Below, piece by piece: positions 22,200 to 34,336 of a DNA stretch of 64,000 nt. The position numbers were made by a program, and so were the translations under genes. The DNA comes from Chromobotia macracanthus (lineage: Eukaryota > Chordata > Actinopteri > Cypriniformes > Botiidae): positions 1,017,001-1,081,000 of the forward strand of contig JAZGTH010000063.1 in the NCBI GenBank assembly GCA_036877525.1, in the 5' to 3' direction. Every line of letters begins with the position of its first letter. Position 1 is the first letter of the stretch. The notes below the pieces were generated by a model. That model saw only the letters and a program-made list of their open reading frames with translations. It made no database searches and had not been told where the DNA came from.

Positions 22200-25180
22200 C
22201 CCTTAAGCCATGAGAGCAGGGGTGTGTGTGGGGAAAATAAAAGCAGGGTTATCATCTACAGACCACAAATGTGTCTGGCATGAAGAGGAAGGCCATTTTG
22301 ATTACTCGCCCAAGAGAGTGAGCGCAAAATATTGTGTATAATAATGTATGGTAATTCTGCTGTTTTTATGTCCCTATTCTGGCTCTGTCTGCCTCCAAAA
22401 CGCTCCTATTTACACTCATCTCCATCAGTTAGAGAATTCCTGCAAAGCTGATGTAAAACACCGAATGAAAAAGCTCCTTTCTTCCTCTTTCTCTCTCTTT
22501 GAGCAGTTTGTGTTTTTCAGCTCCACTGATCTTAAAGAATTGCAGAGTTAACATGGCTTTACCTCAGGCCATCGGCCTATTCTGCTGGATGTTTTTACAT
22601 TAGATACAGTGTGTGAAGACTGCTGCATGCCTGTTTTCAGGTAATAGTCCATAATGGAAGACACTCTTATCTCTGATGCTCATTTTAGGCACAAGGACAA
22701 TAAAACACAATATATTTTGTTTTAAGTCAATTTGCTTCATTTTAATTGTTCGTTTATGTTCTGGGTGAACTTCAGAAATTGTGGAAGAAGCATTGTGTGC
22801 AGGAGCAGTGAGAGCTAAGAGGAAGTATTCTCACAAGCTATAACACAAAGTCAGGGCCATCAGGTGCTAATGCAGAATTTGGCTGTCGATGTTACTGCTG
22901 GGAAAGATTTCAGCTTCCTGACACGTTCTGTTGTCATTTAACACAAACTATTTGTGCTCATTGAATTGTTGTTCATTTTCTGCACACTGTGTGTTTGCTG
23001 TCTCTCTGAGAAGGTTTGACTGTATATGCGAAAGGGCTTTTTTGAACTTTTCTTGTGGTGGACATACAGTATGTACTCAGATTTAGAACAGCTGTGATGG
23101 GTCATTTTGGCTTGTGTTGCTGTCATACTGTACGTCAATTTAAATGCTTTCCTGACCCCCGCTGGGGCTGGAGGTGTGCCTTTAGTTTTTCTGGCCGAGT
23201 ACAATAGCAGTAATCTGGGCACAGAGCTGCTCCCAATCACTGAAATCTGACAAAAGAGGGGTGTGAATTAGGAATCTCATCTACCCCTCGAAAAACTCCT
23301 CTAAACAGGCACGAACAGAGACTGTTTCCCTCTGACGCGCTGCTGACTAAAATCTGTTTTAATCCACATCCATTTCATGGGTTTATTTTTATTCATCTCT
23401 AAAACAGACCAGAACATTTTCAGCTTTTGTTTCTTGCTTTCCAGAAATTTGCATAAAGTCAATTAAATAGAGATTTTAATATTTTATTCATGAATAAAAA
23501 ACTGATCCTAGAATATGCTTAAACCATGTAATTCTGAAAAAAAAAAATCCGATATTTTTGTTTGGAAGAAACATTTTTTTAAATTCACCAACTACATTTA
23601 TTAGCTTTGTGTTAACCATACATATTTTTAAATTATGAAATTAATGTGTTGAATTTGCATTGTTCCATTTTCATTTTTATTATATTACACATATTAAACT
23701 TCAATACTGATTGACTGCCTGAATATTAATAAGTACATTTTGTGGGTAAAGAATATTGTGTATAATGTAAAACAAGCATGTAAAAATACAGCAGTTAAAT
23801 GAAGTCTAAAATCTGCAGGTGAATTTATAGTTCCACACATTTGCCTATTCAAAATTGAACTGTAATTAAATAGCAAACTACATGAAACTGTTTTAAGCAG
23901 TGCTGTAGAGATACAGAAGGGAAGAGGCAGTTTCATACAAGAGCTAAAACTGATCCTGCACAAACAAAACCGAATCCACAGAGAAACGGTCAGAGCTGCG
24001 GAGACAGAAAAAAACACAATATTTCACAGTTTTTGCTTTTAAATCTCATTTTCTAATTTGAAAAGAAAATATCCTTTTTGTATGCTCAATTTTGAGGAGG
24101 CATTGTTTGAGTTAGATTTGATTAATTAAAAATTATATATTTAAAAGTGTGCTGTCTTATTTGATTTAAAAGCAGTGAAAAGTATGTTGAAAATGTTATT
24201 TTATTAGTGCAGAAGGAAAGCAAGAATTTACTCACATTTTTTGTAATTGTATAATCTGCCATAATTAAGCTTTAAATATAAAATCTAAATTAAATTAAAT
24301 TTGTATTACTATATAGATTAAATGGTAAAAAATACCAGTAAAACAAAATCTTTTGAAATCATTTTACGTTAATGTGTGTGTTGTTGAGAGGGTGTGTGGG
24401 GGTTGTGTATGGTCAGTTGTTATTTTTTATTTTTACTTGTGTCTGGTGATGTTTCAGGGCCATCCACTTTCCACCTCTTCCTTGAATAATAATCAGAAAT
24501 AGAGAAAACCCTCTGCTCCCCAACTCATCAGCTTCTCTGATAGCCATGAATCTTCACACTCAATTTTTTGATCACAATGTGCATAGTAGGGTTGTGTGAG
24601 AGCGTGCTGAGACCACTGGACCTGCAGCATCACACACACACACTCTCAGCACAACTCCAATGTCTTATTAAAAGTGCTCTGCTTGTTGCCTTAACATGTT
24701 TGTGAGCTTGGTCACAGGCTAAACAGAGACACAAGCTTTGCAAAGTGTTTATAAAAATATTAATGATAACAATAATGAAAGGTTACGGTGAATAGCACAT
24801 CTTTGCAGCATGATTTTGGTTGTGCCTTGTGCAGCTTTCTCTCTCCATCTGGTTTGGTCTTCCTGGATTCCCACGTGTTCAGCCTGTCTATTGCTGTAAA
24901 TGTTCAGCCTTCTGTACTTTGTTCCTTCAGTTTGAACTTGACGCTGTTTTCTTTTTTTGCTGTATTTTTTCTCTCTTGACTTTATACAAGGCTGGAGTGA
25001 TTAACGTTGACAATGGGCAGTTTTTCCCATCGTCAGGCAGATAGTCAGAGTCCCTTTGACAGCTGTCATTTACCATTACCTCTGTGCTGTTCACTGGAAA
25101 TAATTTCATGTTTTTATTCCTGTTTGAAATGCTGCCAGAGGAATTGGTTGTGTCTTGATGGGGAAAAGCTGTGGCTCTCC
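22200..25180. other. Unique stretch, AT-rich from 23440 to 24360
   Basis: The middle part is strongly AT-rich with A- and T-runs and no tandem unit. Short CA runs lie near 24632. Frames in the region (22938-23240, 23694-24017, 24788-25044) show no coding bias. No gene is supported. Confidence 0.55.
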
Positions 25181-25203
25181 ACACACACACACACACACAC
25201 ACA
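25181..25203 (+). repeat. (AC)11 microsatellite
   Basis: A pure AC run with one G substitution just after. Confidence 0.95.
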
Positions 25204-25249
25204 GACACCATATAGCGCTTACATGCGTTTCATGCACTAATTCTTCTCT

Positions 25250-25450
25250 CCTGAGAGTGTTAATTGGATTTTAATTATTTTTAATTAAAGCAGCTAATTA
25301 AGATGATTTTCTCTGGGTTAAATATTCCTGTATGGTAATTGGTGGGAAATAATTAAGCTTAATTAGTTAAGGATATTAATTCTCATTAGTGGTATGCCAC
25401 ACATAATTGTAAAAATTCCCACCTGCAATTAATTATATAATCAAATTCAT
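25250..25450. promoter_or_regulatory. Homeodomain-motif-dense candidate enhancer
   Basis: Within 200 bp there are about ten TAATT/AATTA cores, including TTAATTAAAGCAGCTAATTA, GGTAATTGG, AATTAAGCTTAATTAG and CAATTAATTA, with non-AT spacers such as GCCACACATAATTG and CCCACCTGCAATTA. The spacing and lack of simple repetition distinguish it from plain AT-rich DNA. This resembles deeply conserved vertebrate enhancers bound by LIM, POU or HOX-class factors. Conservation itself was not tested. Confidence 0.45.
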
Positions 25451-25621
25451 ATAATCAATGTATATTGAATCTGTGTTAGTTCTGACTTTCTCTCTTTATT
25501 AACAGTTCACATATGAATGATGAGTTACTATTCACAACTATTCACAAATTGGTGAGTTTCACAGCAAAGCAAACGAAATCTAAATGAAACAAATGACAAT
25601 TAAACATTTATTGGAATGCAA

Positions 25622-25637
25622 TATATATATATATATT
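25622..25637. repeat. Short (AT)n run
   Basis: About eight AT units. Confidence 0.85.
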
Positions 25638-25684
25638 TTAATAAAAATTGGGTGCTTTTTAAAATCACCCAGTATAAAATGTTT

Positions 25685-25792
25685 GGCTGTGTATGACGGG
25701 GAGAGTATGAGATTCAGCAGGATGTTAGACTGACCCTGTGTCTTGATCACCATGATGAAGTTCTTGAAGGCTCTCTGGATGTGCTCATGCAC
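25685..25792 (-). other. Coding-like island on the minus strand (unidentified)
   Basis: Seen: 36 codons, of which 27 end in G or C, inside DNA that is strongly AT-rich on both sides. The peptide includes VHEHIQRAFKNFIMVIKTQG and then SNILLNLILSPSYTA, an amphipathic sequence without low complexity. The bias stops abruptly at both edges. Possible acceptor: the AG before 25782 following a TTCTGTTCTATTCTG tract. A possible donor within the segment is GTCAGT (25728-25733), which is non-ideal. It may be one exon of a minus-strand gene, a decayed exon, or an old processed fragment. I could not identify the family. Confidence 0.28.
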
Positions 25793-25819
25793 AGAATAGA
25801 ACAGAAGCAATCACATCAC

Positions 25820-28416
25820 TTACATTTGATCAGAAATGTTCTATTTTACCACATCAAATGTTACATTTGTAATGCGGATGGATGTAGCTGGCAAAATGCT
25901 GGAGCACGTTACATCGCTTTAGGCTTTGTTAGTTCTTTCTTGCTCTCCAGCTCTGTTTTTCTCTCTATCTGTATCTTTCATTTGTCCACACACACAATTT
26001 TCTCTGTCTGTCTGTGTTTAATAAGGACAGTCGGTCTTTGTCACATTCTCTGAAATTGTATTTCTGGAAGATGGATCTTTCTTCATATATACATGACACG
26101 CAGGCAAGCATGACCCCCCTACTTCTGAGACCCATAGCTTACCTGTTCATTCTGTAATACACATGTGTGTTACATGCATACACAAGCTGCACATTCTCCT
26201 CTTTGCCCTCAAGATGTATTGCTGGTATTTTCTGTCTGATGATGTTCAACTGACCTGACTGTTCTGCTTCTAGAGCTGTGATGGGATACAACACAGCATT
26301 TCTGTGTCAAGTGCATTTGTAAAAGAAAAAGTACAAGTGAAAGAACATTGTAAAAAAAACACAAACATCTAGATACTGTGACGTGCAAAATATTAATACA
26401 TATTTGTACTTTTGCATCTATAAACCGATTTTGGAAAAAGGGCAGAAGTTTCATGTTTAGGTTTGTGCATTTGTGAGATGTTTATATCTAAAGAAACTTA
26501 TATTTCTAGGCATTTTATTAGTATGTGTGTTTCCAGGGACTCCATCCCAAGCTCTTGATGTTGTGATCACTGTGCTTCACCAGGTGAGCTTCAGGAACAT
26601 TTAATCACTGTGAAGTCAGCTTTTCAAGGGACTCTCTTACTTTATTTAGTTTTGCTGTAGAGTACATCTGAAACTCAATCGTTTTAGATGAAACCAACAT
26701 TTCTTTCTTATTTTTTAGCAGTGTTCATTTTACAGTGTACCGTTGTCCTACATCAAATGTTTGGTTCACAGTTAAATGTGGCCACATTAGAATGTGATCA
26801 AGGGTATTGTGCTGTTGTACACAAGGCTGTGGGTTTACAATTTGGAGTCTTGTGTGTAAGAGATGAGGCATTTATAAGGACAGTGTTGTGTTAATCTCCT
26901 CTGGGCACTATAGGGAGAACATGAACTCTGCAGGCGGAGCCAGATTTTACCAGCCCATGTTCACTGAGTATCAGAACTGGAGAACAGTGCCTGGAGAATG
27001 TTTGCAGGGTGCGTGTGTTTGTGTGTTGTTGAAGGGGCAGCAGAAACTACAGGATGAGCTGGGCTGGTACGCGGCAGCAGAAATCAAAACTAGATTAATG
27101 GAACAATAATGCAAGAACAGAACGAGACTCAAGGAGCCAACAGGCTCTCCCCAGATCCTCTGCAGCCTTGTTACCAGTGTTACCTAACAGCTATCAGGGC
27201 TATCAGCTGAAGACCAGGGGTCCACTGGCCTTGGAGAGCCTGCGTGATGTTTGATCCCTCATGTGCTTCCCCTCCCGTGTATGATATGCAGCAGGCCTTT
27301 TCTGACTCTCGACTTCTGCTTGGGATCTTAAACTGGTGCACACTGGGTGATCACTGGGATAATGTTATATGTTTCTGTAAAAAACTCAATTATGAAGCAG
27401 CAGAGTGCAGAAATTGATGACTTAAATGTCTGTGTGTGAAAGAAATAAACTGCTTAATTAAAATGATTGACATACAATATAACATTATTTACTATTACAT
27501 TATTTATTTCACATTATTTAACAATATGTTTGAACTGTTCAAATTAAATTTTTTAAACTGTCCACAAATAACATGCTATATTTCATTTGAGCTTGAGCTC
27601 TTACGTTTAGCTTCTGACAATCCTACTCTACACTAGTGGTTGTTACAGCTGCCATCTTACCAATATTTCAGTCCGTACTATCAGTGTGGAAAGCTGATAA
27701 TTACATGCATACAATGTAGTTTCTCTGTGTAATAGTACACTATAGTCAATATGTGAAATCTGACAGACTCTCAGGTGCTTCATCTTTAACTTTTATTTGA
27801 GAGGAACGTACAGTAAAGCACAAAAAGAGGGTTTAATGTTCATGTGTCTTGTAAAATGGAGGGAAATCCTGGTTTAGGATTTAGCCTTTGTATAATCCTA
27901 TGCTAAATTCAGATCTAAAACTGTGCAGGGCTGCTCCTCTTGTCGGCTTTCTTTCTCTCTCCTCCCCACTTGCTGACTTGCCTCTCTTTATCCCTGGTTT
28001 TGTCTCTCAAGTGCCTTAAAAAGTGATGATAGCTCATAGCTTCCCAGCTAGCGCAGCCCCAAGGCAAAGTGTACATGGCTGCTAGGTGCTGCTATGCTTT
28101 CAGCTTCTGGAAACAAGAGAACCCCCTCGAAGGATGCTGCTGGTGTGGCGTTGAGAGAGAAGAGCATCTGTAAGCTGGAAAAAAATGGAAAACTGAGAGA
28201 GGCTGAGTGAAAAAGAGAGAGAACTGGGAGGCAGGGGCTGAACACAGGAAGGAAGAAGACCAGGAGGGAGGGAGTGCTTAGCTGTCTGAGGGAGAGAGGG
28301 AGAGAGGGAGAGAGACTATGGAAAAAAGTCCTCACTGTCCCCCAGTTCTTTGTAGAACATTTAGCTTTGACCCTCCCATGCTTTTCTCCTCCCTCCCACC
28401 TAACACACCCCCACGC

Positions 28417-28417
<1 letters not shown>
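25820..28417. other. Unique non-coding stretch
   Basis: No repeats except short AT and CA runs. AT-rich patch at 27430-27560. Purine-rich GGGAGAGAGG run at 28289-28316. No gene is supported. Confidence 0.55.

Positions 28418-28456
<39 letters not shown>
28418..28456 (+). repeat. (AC)19 microsatellite
   Basis: Uninterrupted AC run. Confidence 0.97.
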
Positions 28457-28458
<2 letters not shown>

Positions 28459-28800
28459 CCAACAGATCTGCAGGATACAGTAGTCAGAATTTATATCCAC
28501 CACAGTGCTGTTTTAATACATATCTCCACTTCACAGTGTATGTGTCCACAGGTCACATCAGGCAGGTCCAGGGCCAGACGCTTCCTTACCCTTAACATGT
28601 TTGTGATGCAGCGTTCAGTACATTAACACAGACAGCAGTTAGAGCATGAGCTTCTTTTATTTTTGGTTAAAGATTAAAGACTACTATTGCTGTTAGCTGA
28701 GAAGAAACAGCAAGGAACTCTGGGTAAGTTCTGTTTTTTCTCCCTGTCTCTGCTGATTATAATGCTGTTGATTGATTGGTTCACGCTTCTGGATTATCAT

Positions 28801-28807
28801 GAGAGCG

Positions 28808-28839
<32 letters not shown>
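28801..28839 (+). repeat. (GA)n microsatellite
   Basis: GA run with two GC interruptions at its start (GAGAGCGAGCGAGA). Confidence 0.95.
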
Positions 28840-28924
28840 CAAAGAAAAATCAGCATTGCCACAGCTCCCAAACTGACATGATGTGATGTCTGTCTGTTTA
28901 CTTCTGTCTTTGTGTGTGTGGTCT

Positions 28925-29075
28925 CACGTCCGCCCAGCATTCGTTACTTCACCCGGCACGTGCTGATGATGTGTAGGGGAGGGTTAGTCAGATGCCCGCG
29001 TGGCGGCAGGCCTTTCTGTGAATATGCAGATGAGGAGCGCGTGCTGTGGGCCGTGTGTGTGTGTGTGAGAGGAGG
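28925..29075. promoter_or_regulatory. CpG-rich segment with exact CTCF consensus
   Basis: About eleven CpGs fall within 150 bp. CCGCGTGGCGGCAG at 28996-29009 matches CCGCGNGGNGGCAG, the classical CTCF core, at every fixed position. An E-box CACGTG is at 28957-28962 and TATGCAGAT, an octamer-like word, follows. A 93-codon + frame (28912-29193) crosses it, but composition explains that. Best read as an insulator, loop anchor or small promoter. Confidence 0.5.
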
Positions 29076-29294
29076 GGTGAGGGTGTTTACACTCGCCCTA
29101 CAGGGAGTCCGATTCTCCACAGATTGTGGGATTTTTGTTCAATGTTGTTCGAGAGGAAATACGATAGAAAGATATGGGCTTGGATGGACTTGAAATGGCA
29201 GTATGAGCTTCAGGGTGGATTTTGACATGATGATTGCTGGACCCCCCCAAACACATACGCTTGCTACACCCCTCGCCCCCCACCTCCAAAGTGC

Positions 29295-29420
29295 TGTGTC
29301 TTTTTCAGCCTCATTTGCATGTCATAGCGGTGGAGGGCACAGATTAGTATGAGATGACATAATGATGTAATGAGTTAAACGCTGGCGTTTAGCTGCTGCT
29401 GTGCGGGGCTGTTCACTGAT
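29295..29420. promoter_or_regulatory. Candidate enhancer with octamer
   Basis: ATTTGCAT (29313-29320) is an exact reverse octamer, followed by GTCATAGCGG, GATGACATAATGATGTAATG and AACGCTGGCGTTTAGC. It is unique sequence with no coding frame. Confidence 0.35.
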
Positions 29421-29449
29421 CCACTCGTCTTCTCTTAGCGCTTCTCTCT

Positions 29450-30470
29450 GCTCCTCACGTTCTCTTCAGCAGTTACATCAGTACCTCCTCCTGCATTATA
29501 CAACATGTTTGATAATTACGTTTTAGAGCATTTTTTTGACTTCACTACTAAAAACTGGTAATATCACAGCATGTTTTTTTAAAGTTCAAACATTATAATG
29601 TTTTTCTATGCCCGGACAGTAAAGAATTGAACAGTTTTAAGTCTTTTCTGCTGTACATTTATTGTTTTGATTTTCCGATTTCATGAAATTGCAAATTTTA
29701 TAGTTTCATTGTGACTGCTTGTTTTGCTTTTGTTTTGTGTAAACAGTATAGGTATATGATATCAGCCACAATATTGCTTACTGGCCATATTCAAATTTAT
29801 TTTTAGTCCATATTGTCTCATTATTAAAAAGCATTTTTAGCACTTATTTAAAACAGTTAGGCTGTTAGGTGTTAAATTCGAGGTTTTTAAAATATTATTT
29901 GGATTCACTCAGGCGTCAGTATCACAATGTAGCCGTGAGCTGTTGGCTTCATGTTAACAAATTCTCATTCAGCCATTATTATGGCATTATTATATTATTA
30001 TACAGGACACACGTAATATCACTCTGTTCTGTGCCACACTTGACAACTCTTTCAGCCTTTCCTGTTTCAACAATGATATTCTCTTAGCACAGGTTCACAA
30101 ACATTAATTTAGCTAATCTTCCATTTTAATAAAAATTGCATTAAAAAATAATTATTAAAAATAAAAAATAGCATTAAAAATAACAGGTTCTGTAAGCAAT
30201 AAGACCTTTTGGGCTGGTGACTATGACCCTGTACAACACTACTGGCTTTAATACTGCACGCTCTTTCTTATTCTCTCTTTTCTCTATATATGTAAACTCA
30301 TTTTTCTCCTCTTTCTGTCATATTTGTATCTTTTTGTTGTTTGTCCTCTGTGCTGCAGGTTTTGACAGCTTCTGTCTGAATGCTCTTTTCCACTCACTGT
30401 GTTATAGTTTGTTTTACGTTGAGCTGATTTCTTCCTGTAGCTGCAGCTGAAATCATTTCTGCTCTCATCT
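29450..30470. other. AT-rich unique stretch
   Basis: A/T runs without tandem order, particularly 29500-30190. There is a strong acceptor-like site ending at 30359 (TCCTCTGTGCTGCAG) but no biased frame after it. Confidence 0.55.
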
Positions 30471-30475
30471 ATAAA

Positions 30476-30491
30476 ACACACACACACACAC
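30476..30491 (+). repeat. (AC)8 microsatellite
   Basis: Short CA run. Confidence 0.9.
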
Positions 30492-30544
30492 CTCACTCGA
30501 GTCTGGCAATAACCTGGCATAAAAAAAATCTGCAATGAAACTCC

Positions 30545-30566
30545 TTAGGGACTTAGAAGTCCCTAA
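30545..30566. repeat. 22-bp near-perfect palindrome
   Basis: TTAGGGACTT (30545-30554) and AAGTCCCTAA (30557-30566) are exact complements separated by two bases. Confidence 0.9.
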
Positions 30567-30610
30567 AACCTTACATCTTATAGACTGGTGAGAGAGAGAA
30601 TTAGAGAGCG

Positions 30611-30611
<1 letters not shown>

Positions 30612-30644
<33 letters not shown>
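30612..30644 (+). repeat. (TG)16 microsatellite
   Basis: Uninterrupted TG run. Confidence 0.97.
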
Positions 30645-30646
<2 letters not shown>

Positions 30647-30659
30647 ATGGCTTTGTACT

Positions 30660-32160
30660 GTTGAGCCACACATTGATTGATGTTCAGGAAGAGGTGGTGG
30701 TTTTATGAAGCTGAGAGAGACAGGCACACGGCCGGCTCTCCTGTGGGTCTCCGCAGTAACACAGCTGAGTGTGTCATGCACACTGACAGGTTGGAGCGAC
30801 TGCCTCCATACTCTGTACTGTTGACCAATTCACCTGAGCAAACGTCAGACTGCTGGATTGTTCCCCTGTCTCTCCAAACTTCATTTTCTCTCCTCTTATT
30901 TTATTCTGCTCTAAAAGCTTGATTCACTTGCTTCACTCTGTATTGATTAGAACTGACTTACTGCTGAATTTCTGTCATCTTTTAGGACAGTCTCTTTTAT
31001 ATTAGTAAGTGAAGTTGAAAATTGAATAATGATGCAATGAGGTTAAACTTGTCTAACATTTCTGAAGAAATGAAATCAGTGGGTCTTATTCATGAAACAA
31101 GAGCAAAAAGAGCTTGTGTAATTGTTAATTGTTGCATTTCATTAAAACTCAGAATGGAGATAAGAATGGATAGAATTTATGAGGATTTATTCTGCTTGAC
31201 TTCGATAAACGAGGCCTGAGATACAGATGTATTTTCACATCATTAGAAAACATTAAACATTTTAGGAACAAATATTATAATTATATAAATATTAACATCA
31301 AACTGTCATTCAGTCATTCATTATACAGAAGATGAGCTGGATATCAGCTGTTATCACATAACACAGAATGTCTTTTGTATTCAGGATACAACGGGGGCGC
31401 TTTCTCTGCACATGCTCAGTGTAGTTGCTTTCTCTTTTAGAAAAACAAGATTTTAAGGTATAATAGTATGAATGCTTAGTATTTTATGTCATTTATGAAA
31501 GTGTCTGCTGAATGTAAATGTAATTTATTGTCAGACTGGCAGAATGTCTGACAGATGTTACACTGTGAGGTCACGAGGTAACACCAGATATGATATCAAG
31601 AAAATATATAATTGATACAATTAATTTTGTAAAATATAAAGTGAAAATTGTTTTGTTAAAGTATCCGGCTACAGACTTCAGCTGATCAATATATTTCAGT
31701 TCAAAGAATTGAAAGCCTTTTCAAATAAACAATACAGGTAGCAGGTAAATGTTTGCCTTAAACTTACCTCAGTCCTATAAAGCTAAAAGAATTAGCACCA
31801 TATAAAGGCTGATTTAACTTGATTAGAACATCCACCGGTAAAACTGTCCAATGAAATCATCACCTTTCTGTCCAATCGACAGATGAACTGAGTATCAGCT
31901 GAATAATCAATGAGCTCCTGTGATACTACAAATATTTTATTGATTTCATTGACGTGTGTGTCATGCTGCTGTTTTCAAACCGTGTGGTTTCATTTGTTGA
32001 TTGTGTGTGAGTGTTTGGAAGCAGCTGAATTGGGGCTTGTGTGTTTGGAGTAGTTGAGGAGGTACAGTGTAACGCTGGACTCTGGGGTAATGAGGACACT
32101 CTGTGACAGCTAGTCTAAAGTGTGTGGATGTGTTTGGTGCTAGTAATCGGCCGCATAAAC
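30660..32160. other. Unique non-coding stretch
   Basis: No coding support. It contains the SINE-like scrap at 31494-31527. Otherwise nothing to report. Confidence 0.55.
31494..31527 (-). mobile_element. SINE-like tail fragment
   Basis: GAAAGTGTCTGCTGAATGTAAATGTAA matches, in reverse, the widely dispersed fish sequence TTACATTTACATTTAGCAGACGCTTTTATCCAAAG. That is a conserved part of fish SINE families as I recall it. Only about 30 bp remains. Confidence 0.5.
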
Positions 32161-32164
32161 CCAG

Positions 32165-32167
<3 letters not shown>

Positions 32168-32206
<39 letters not shown>
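32168..32206 (+). repeat. (GT)19 microsatellite
   Basis: Uninterrupted GT run. A small CA run lies at 32251-32263. Confidence 0.97.
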
Positions 32207-32208
<2 letters not shown>

Positions 32209-32399
32209 AGTGATTTGATGCTTTATGGCTGTAATGCACAAACAGAAATACACACACACACACAGTTCAGTGTTCCTCTGGGATTGAATGCTTCGCTTTC
32301 CTCTCGCTAGACTAAACACACAGAGATGGACACATGACCTCTCACAGAACACTCTTCATTACAATGTATCCACAAATCACATACACACTTCAATCCATA

Positions 32400-34300
32400 C
32401 AAACACACCTCTCACAATTCATCTCTTATTGGTTCCTCTGCTGAGATAAAAATATTTCAAGCTGTCAATGGTTCTTACCTCAAAGAAATTAATAAACTGC
32501 ATGGCTTACATTTGTAATGATGCATTGAGTTAACAAAGCCATGTCCTCCCGCCTCTCCTCATTGTTTGTCTGTTAAAAGTATTGAACACAGATAACCAAA
32601 CAAATGCTTTTCCAGTAGCACAAATAGCATGAATAATGTGACATTGTTTGCTTCTCTTAGTGGTGCTCCAGATGTTCCTTGAATTGCATTAGGGTTTGTT
32701 TTTGTTGCACACCACATCTCCACTTACGTTTTGAAGCCTGTGGGCACATCGCCACTGATACGCATAATGTAGAGTAGCTGGTATTGGACCAATGAAATTG
32801 TATGTGCTAACAAATACATATACAGCAGAATAAATATTGATCGCATTGGCTGTGTGTACAATACAGGTTTGACTTAATTTCCACTAAACTTGACTTAATT
32901 TGTGAGGCAGTCAGGTTGTTATGCTGGGTACGAGTGGCTGTATTGGGGGAATATTGTGTTTTGGTTTGCATGTGTAATCTGTAAGATGTTTATGTGTTTG
33001 TATAGAGCATGTGTCAAAGGACACGTCAACAGACCGGTGAACCTGTGTGTTTGCGGTCTGAACCAAACTCCTGGCTTGTGTCACTCCATGCTACAGTTTT
33101 CTCTTCTCCTCTATTGCTAATAATGAGGATGGGCAGGAAAGGGAATTATGGGTATTGATCTACTCGAGGGGATCATTAGGAATCACTATCAATCCACAGC
33201 TCTGTTCTGAACAGCACTGGTCAGCACAGACATTGCCAATTTGTCCCTATTAGAGTGTCCAGTCTCTGTGTGTCTGCTTGTACTGGGGCCGCCTGGAGCC
33301 CAGTGCAGTGGTCAAAGCTGTACTGACCTAAGAACAGTGACAGAGTGACATTAGGCTAAATACATTTATAGTTTATTACCGCCAAAAAGAACTTTGAAGA
33401 CGCCTACAATTTGTAAAACCGAACAAAAAATAGCTGATTTACGTGCTTAAATGGAAGTCGTATGGGGTGAATTGTTGTCAACACAATTTTAGTTTTTCAC
33501 TTTCATGCCACAGATGCCCTTAATATACCTTAAGTTGTATTTAACAAGAAACCACATTTTTAAAATGAAGGTTCTTAATGGTTCTAATAATGAAAATAAT
33601 GGTTCTGTGTAGTAGTTGGATTTAAGCTAACACTTTAATTTGTAAAGGGTTAATTAGTTAGGATGTGTTTTGACAAGGTCTTGATTTTACATTGTAGTTT
33701 AGATGAATATTTTGGTTAGTACTCATTAAGTTAGTATGAGAACTATGAGAACAGCTAGAAAATTCAAAGTTAGCTGTACCTAAAAACATTCTCCTTGGAT
33801 TGAGTAAAACCTTTACCTCTATAGTAAGGGTTCTGAGGCTACCTGGGTTCTACTGCATCGCTTCACAAATCAGACTTGCCTTTCATTCATTCAGGTGTGT
33901 TGTGATGTTTGTTTTCTTTCCTGCAAAGAAAGTGTGAAATTTAACAGACCTTAGAAATGGCACCCTGTTTTACGGAACCTTCAGTCTGAACCTGCCTTAT
34001 TCAACAGAGAAAGAATAGACATTTGTTTCTCCACGTTTAATGGCTGTTGTGGAAGTTCATGAGCGTTTATTCACCTCAGTAGTGTTTAGAATGTTGTTTC
34101 ATAACAATCTAGGAGAAGGATGTGTCCCCTGTACCTGTTTTCTGTGATAGTGCGTGTGTGTTTACAGGGGACTGTAGGGAACTTTGTCTGATGAACAACC
34201 TGGGAGAATAAAAATGCTTGTACAGAAATATAAACACCTCTCGGGTTTGACTGCTGGCCTGTCCTGGCCAAGTGTTGCGTGTGTGTCCAGATCATTTTTC
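32400..34300. other. Unique non-coding stretch
   Basis: Nothing coding or repetitive is supported. The frame at 32902-33120 lacks bias. Confidence 0.55.
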
Positions 34301-34303
34301 CTA

Positions 34304-34336
34304 TGACCTTTGACCTCAGCATGGCCACTTTGACCC
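34304..34336 (+). promoter_or_regulatory. Nuclear receptor DR1 element plus extra half-site
   Basis: TGACCTTTGACCT at 34304-34316 is a perfect direct repeat of AGGTCA half-sites spaced by one base (read on the minus strand). DR1 is the binding mode of RXR/PPAR, HNF4 and COUP-TF. A further TGACCC half-site is at 34331-34336. The minus-strand frame over 34305-34385 (TEELRDVCEKVHQRLFGVKV and onward) is also open and GC-rich in third positions. The site therefore lies in a coding-like context, or the codon bias is accidental. Confidence 0.5.

Noticed and set aside
28048..28503. 151-codon minus frame
   Set aside because: Its length derives from the CA array and the GGGAGAGA purine run.
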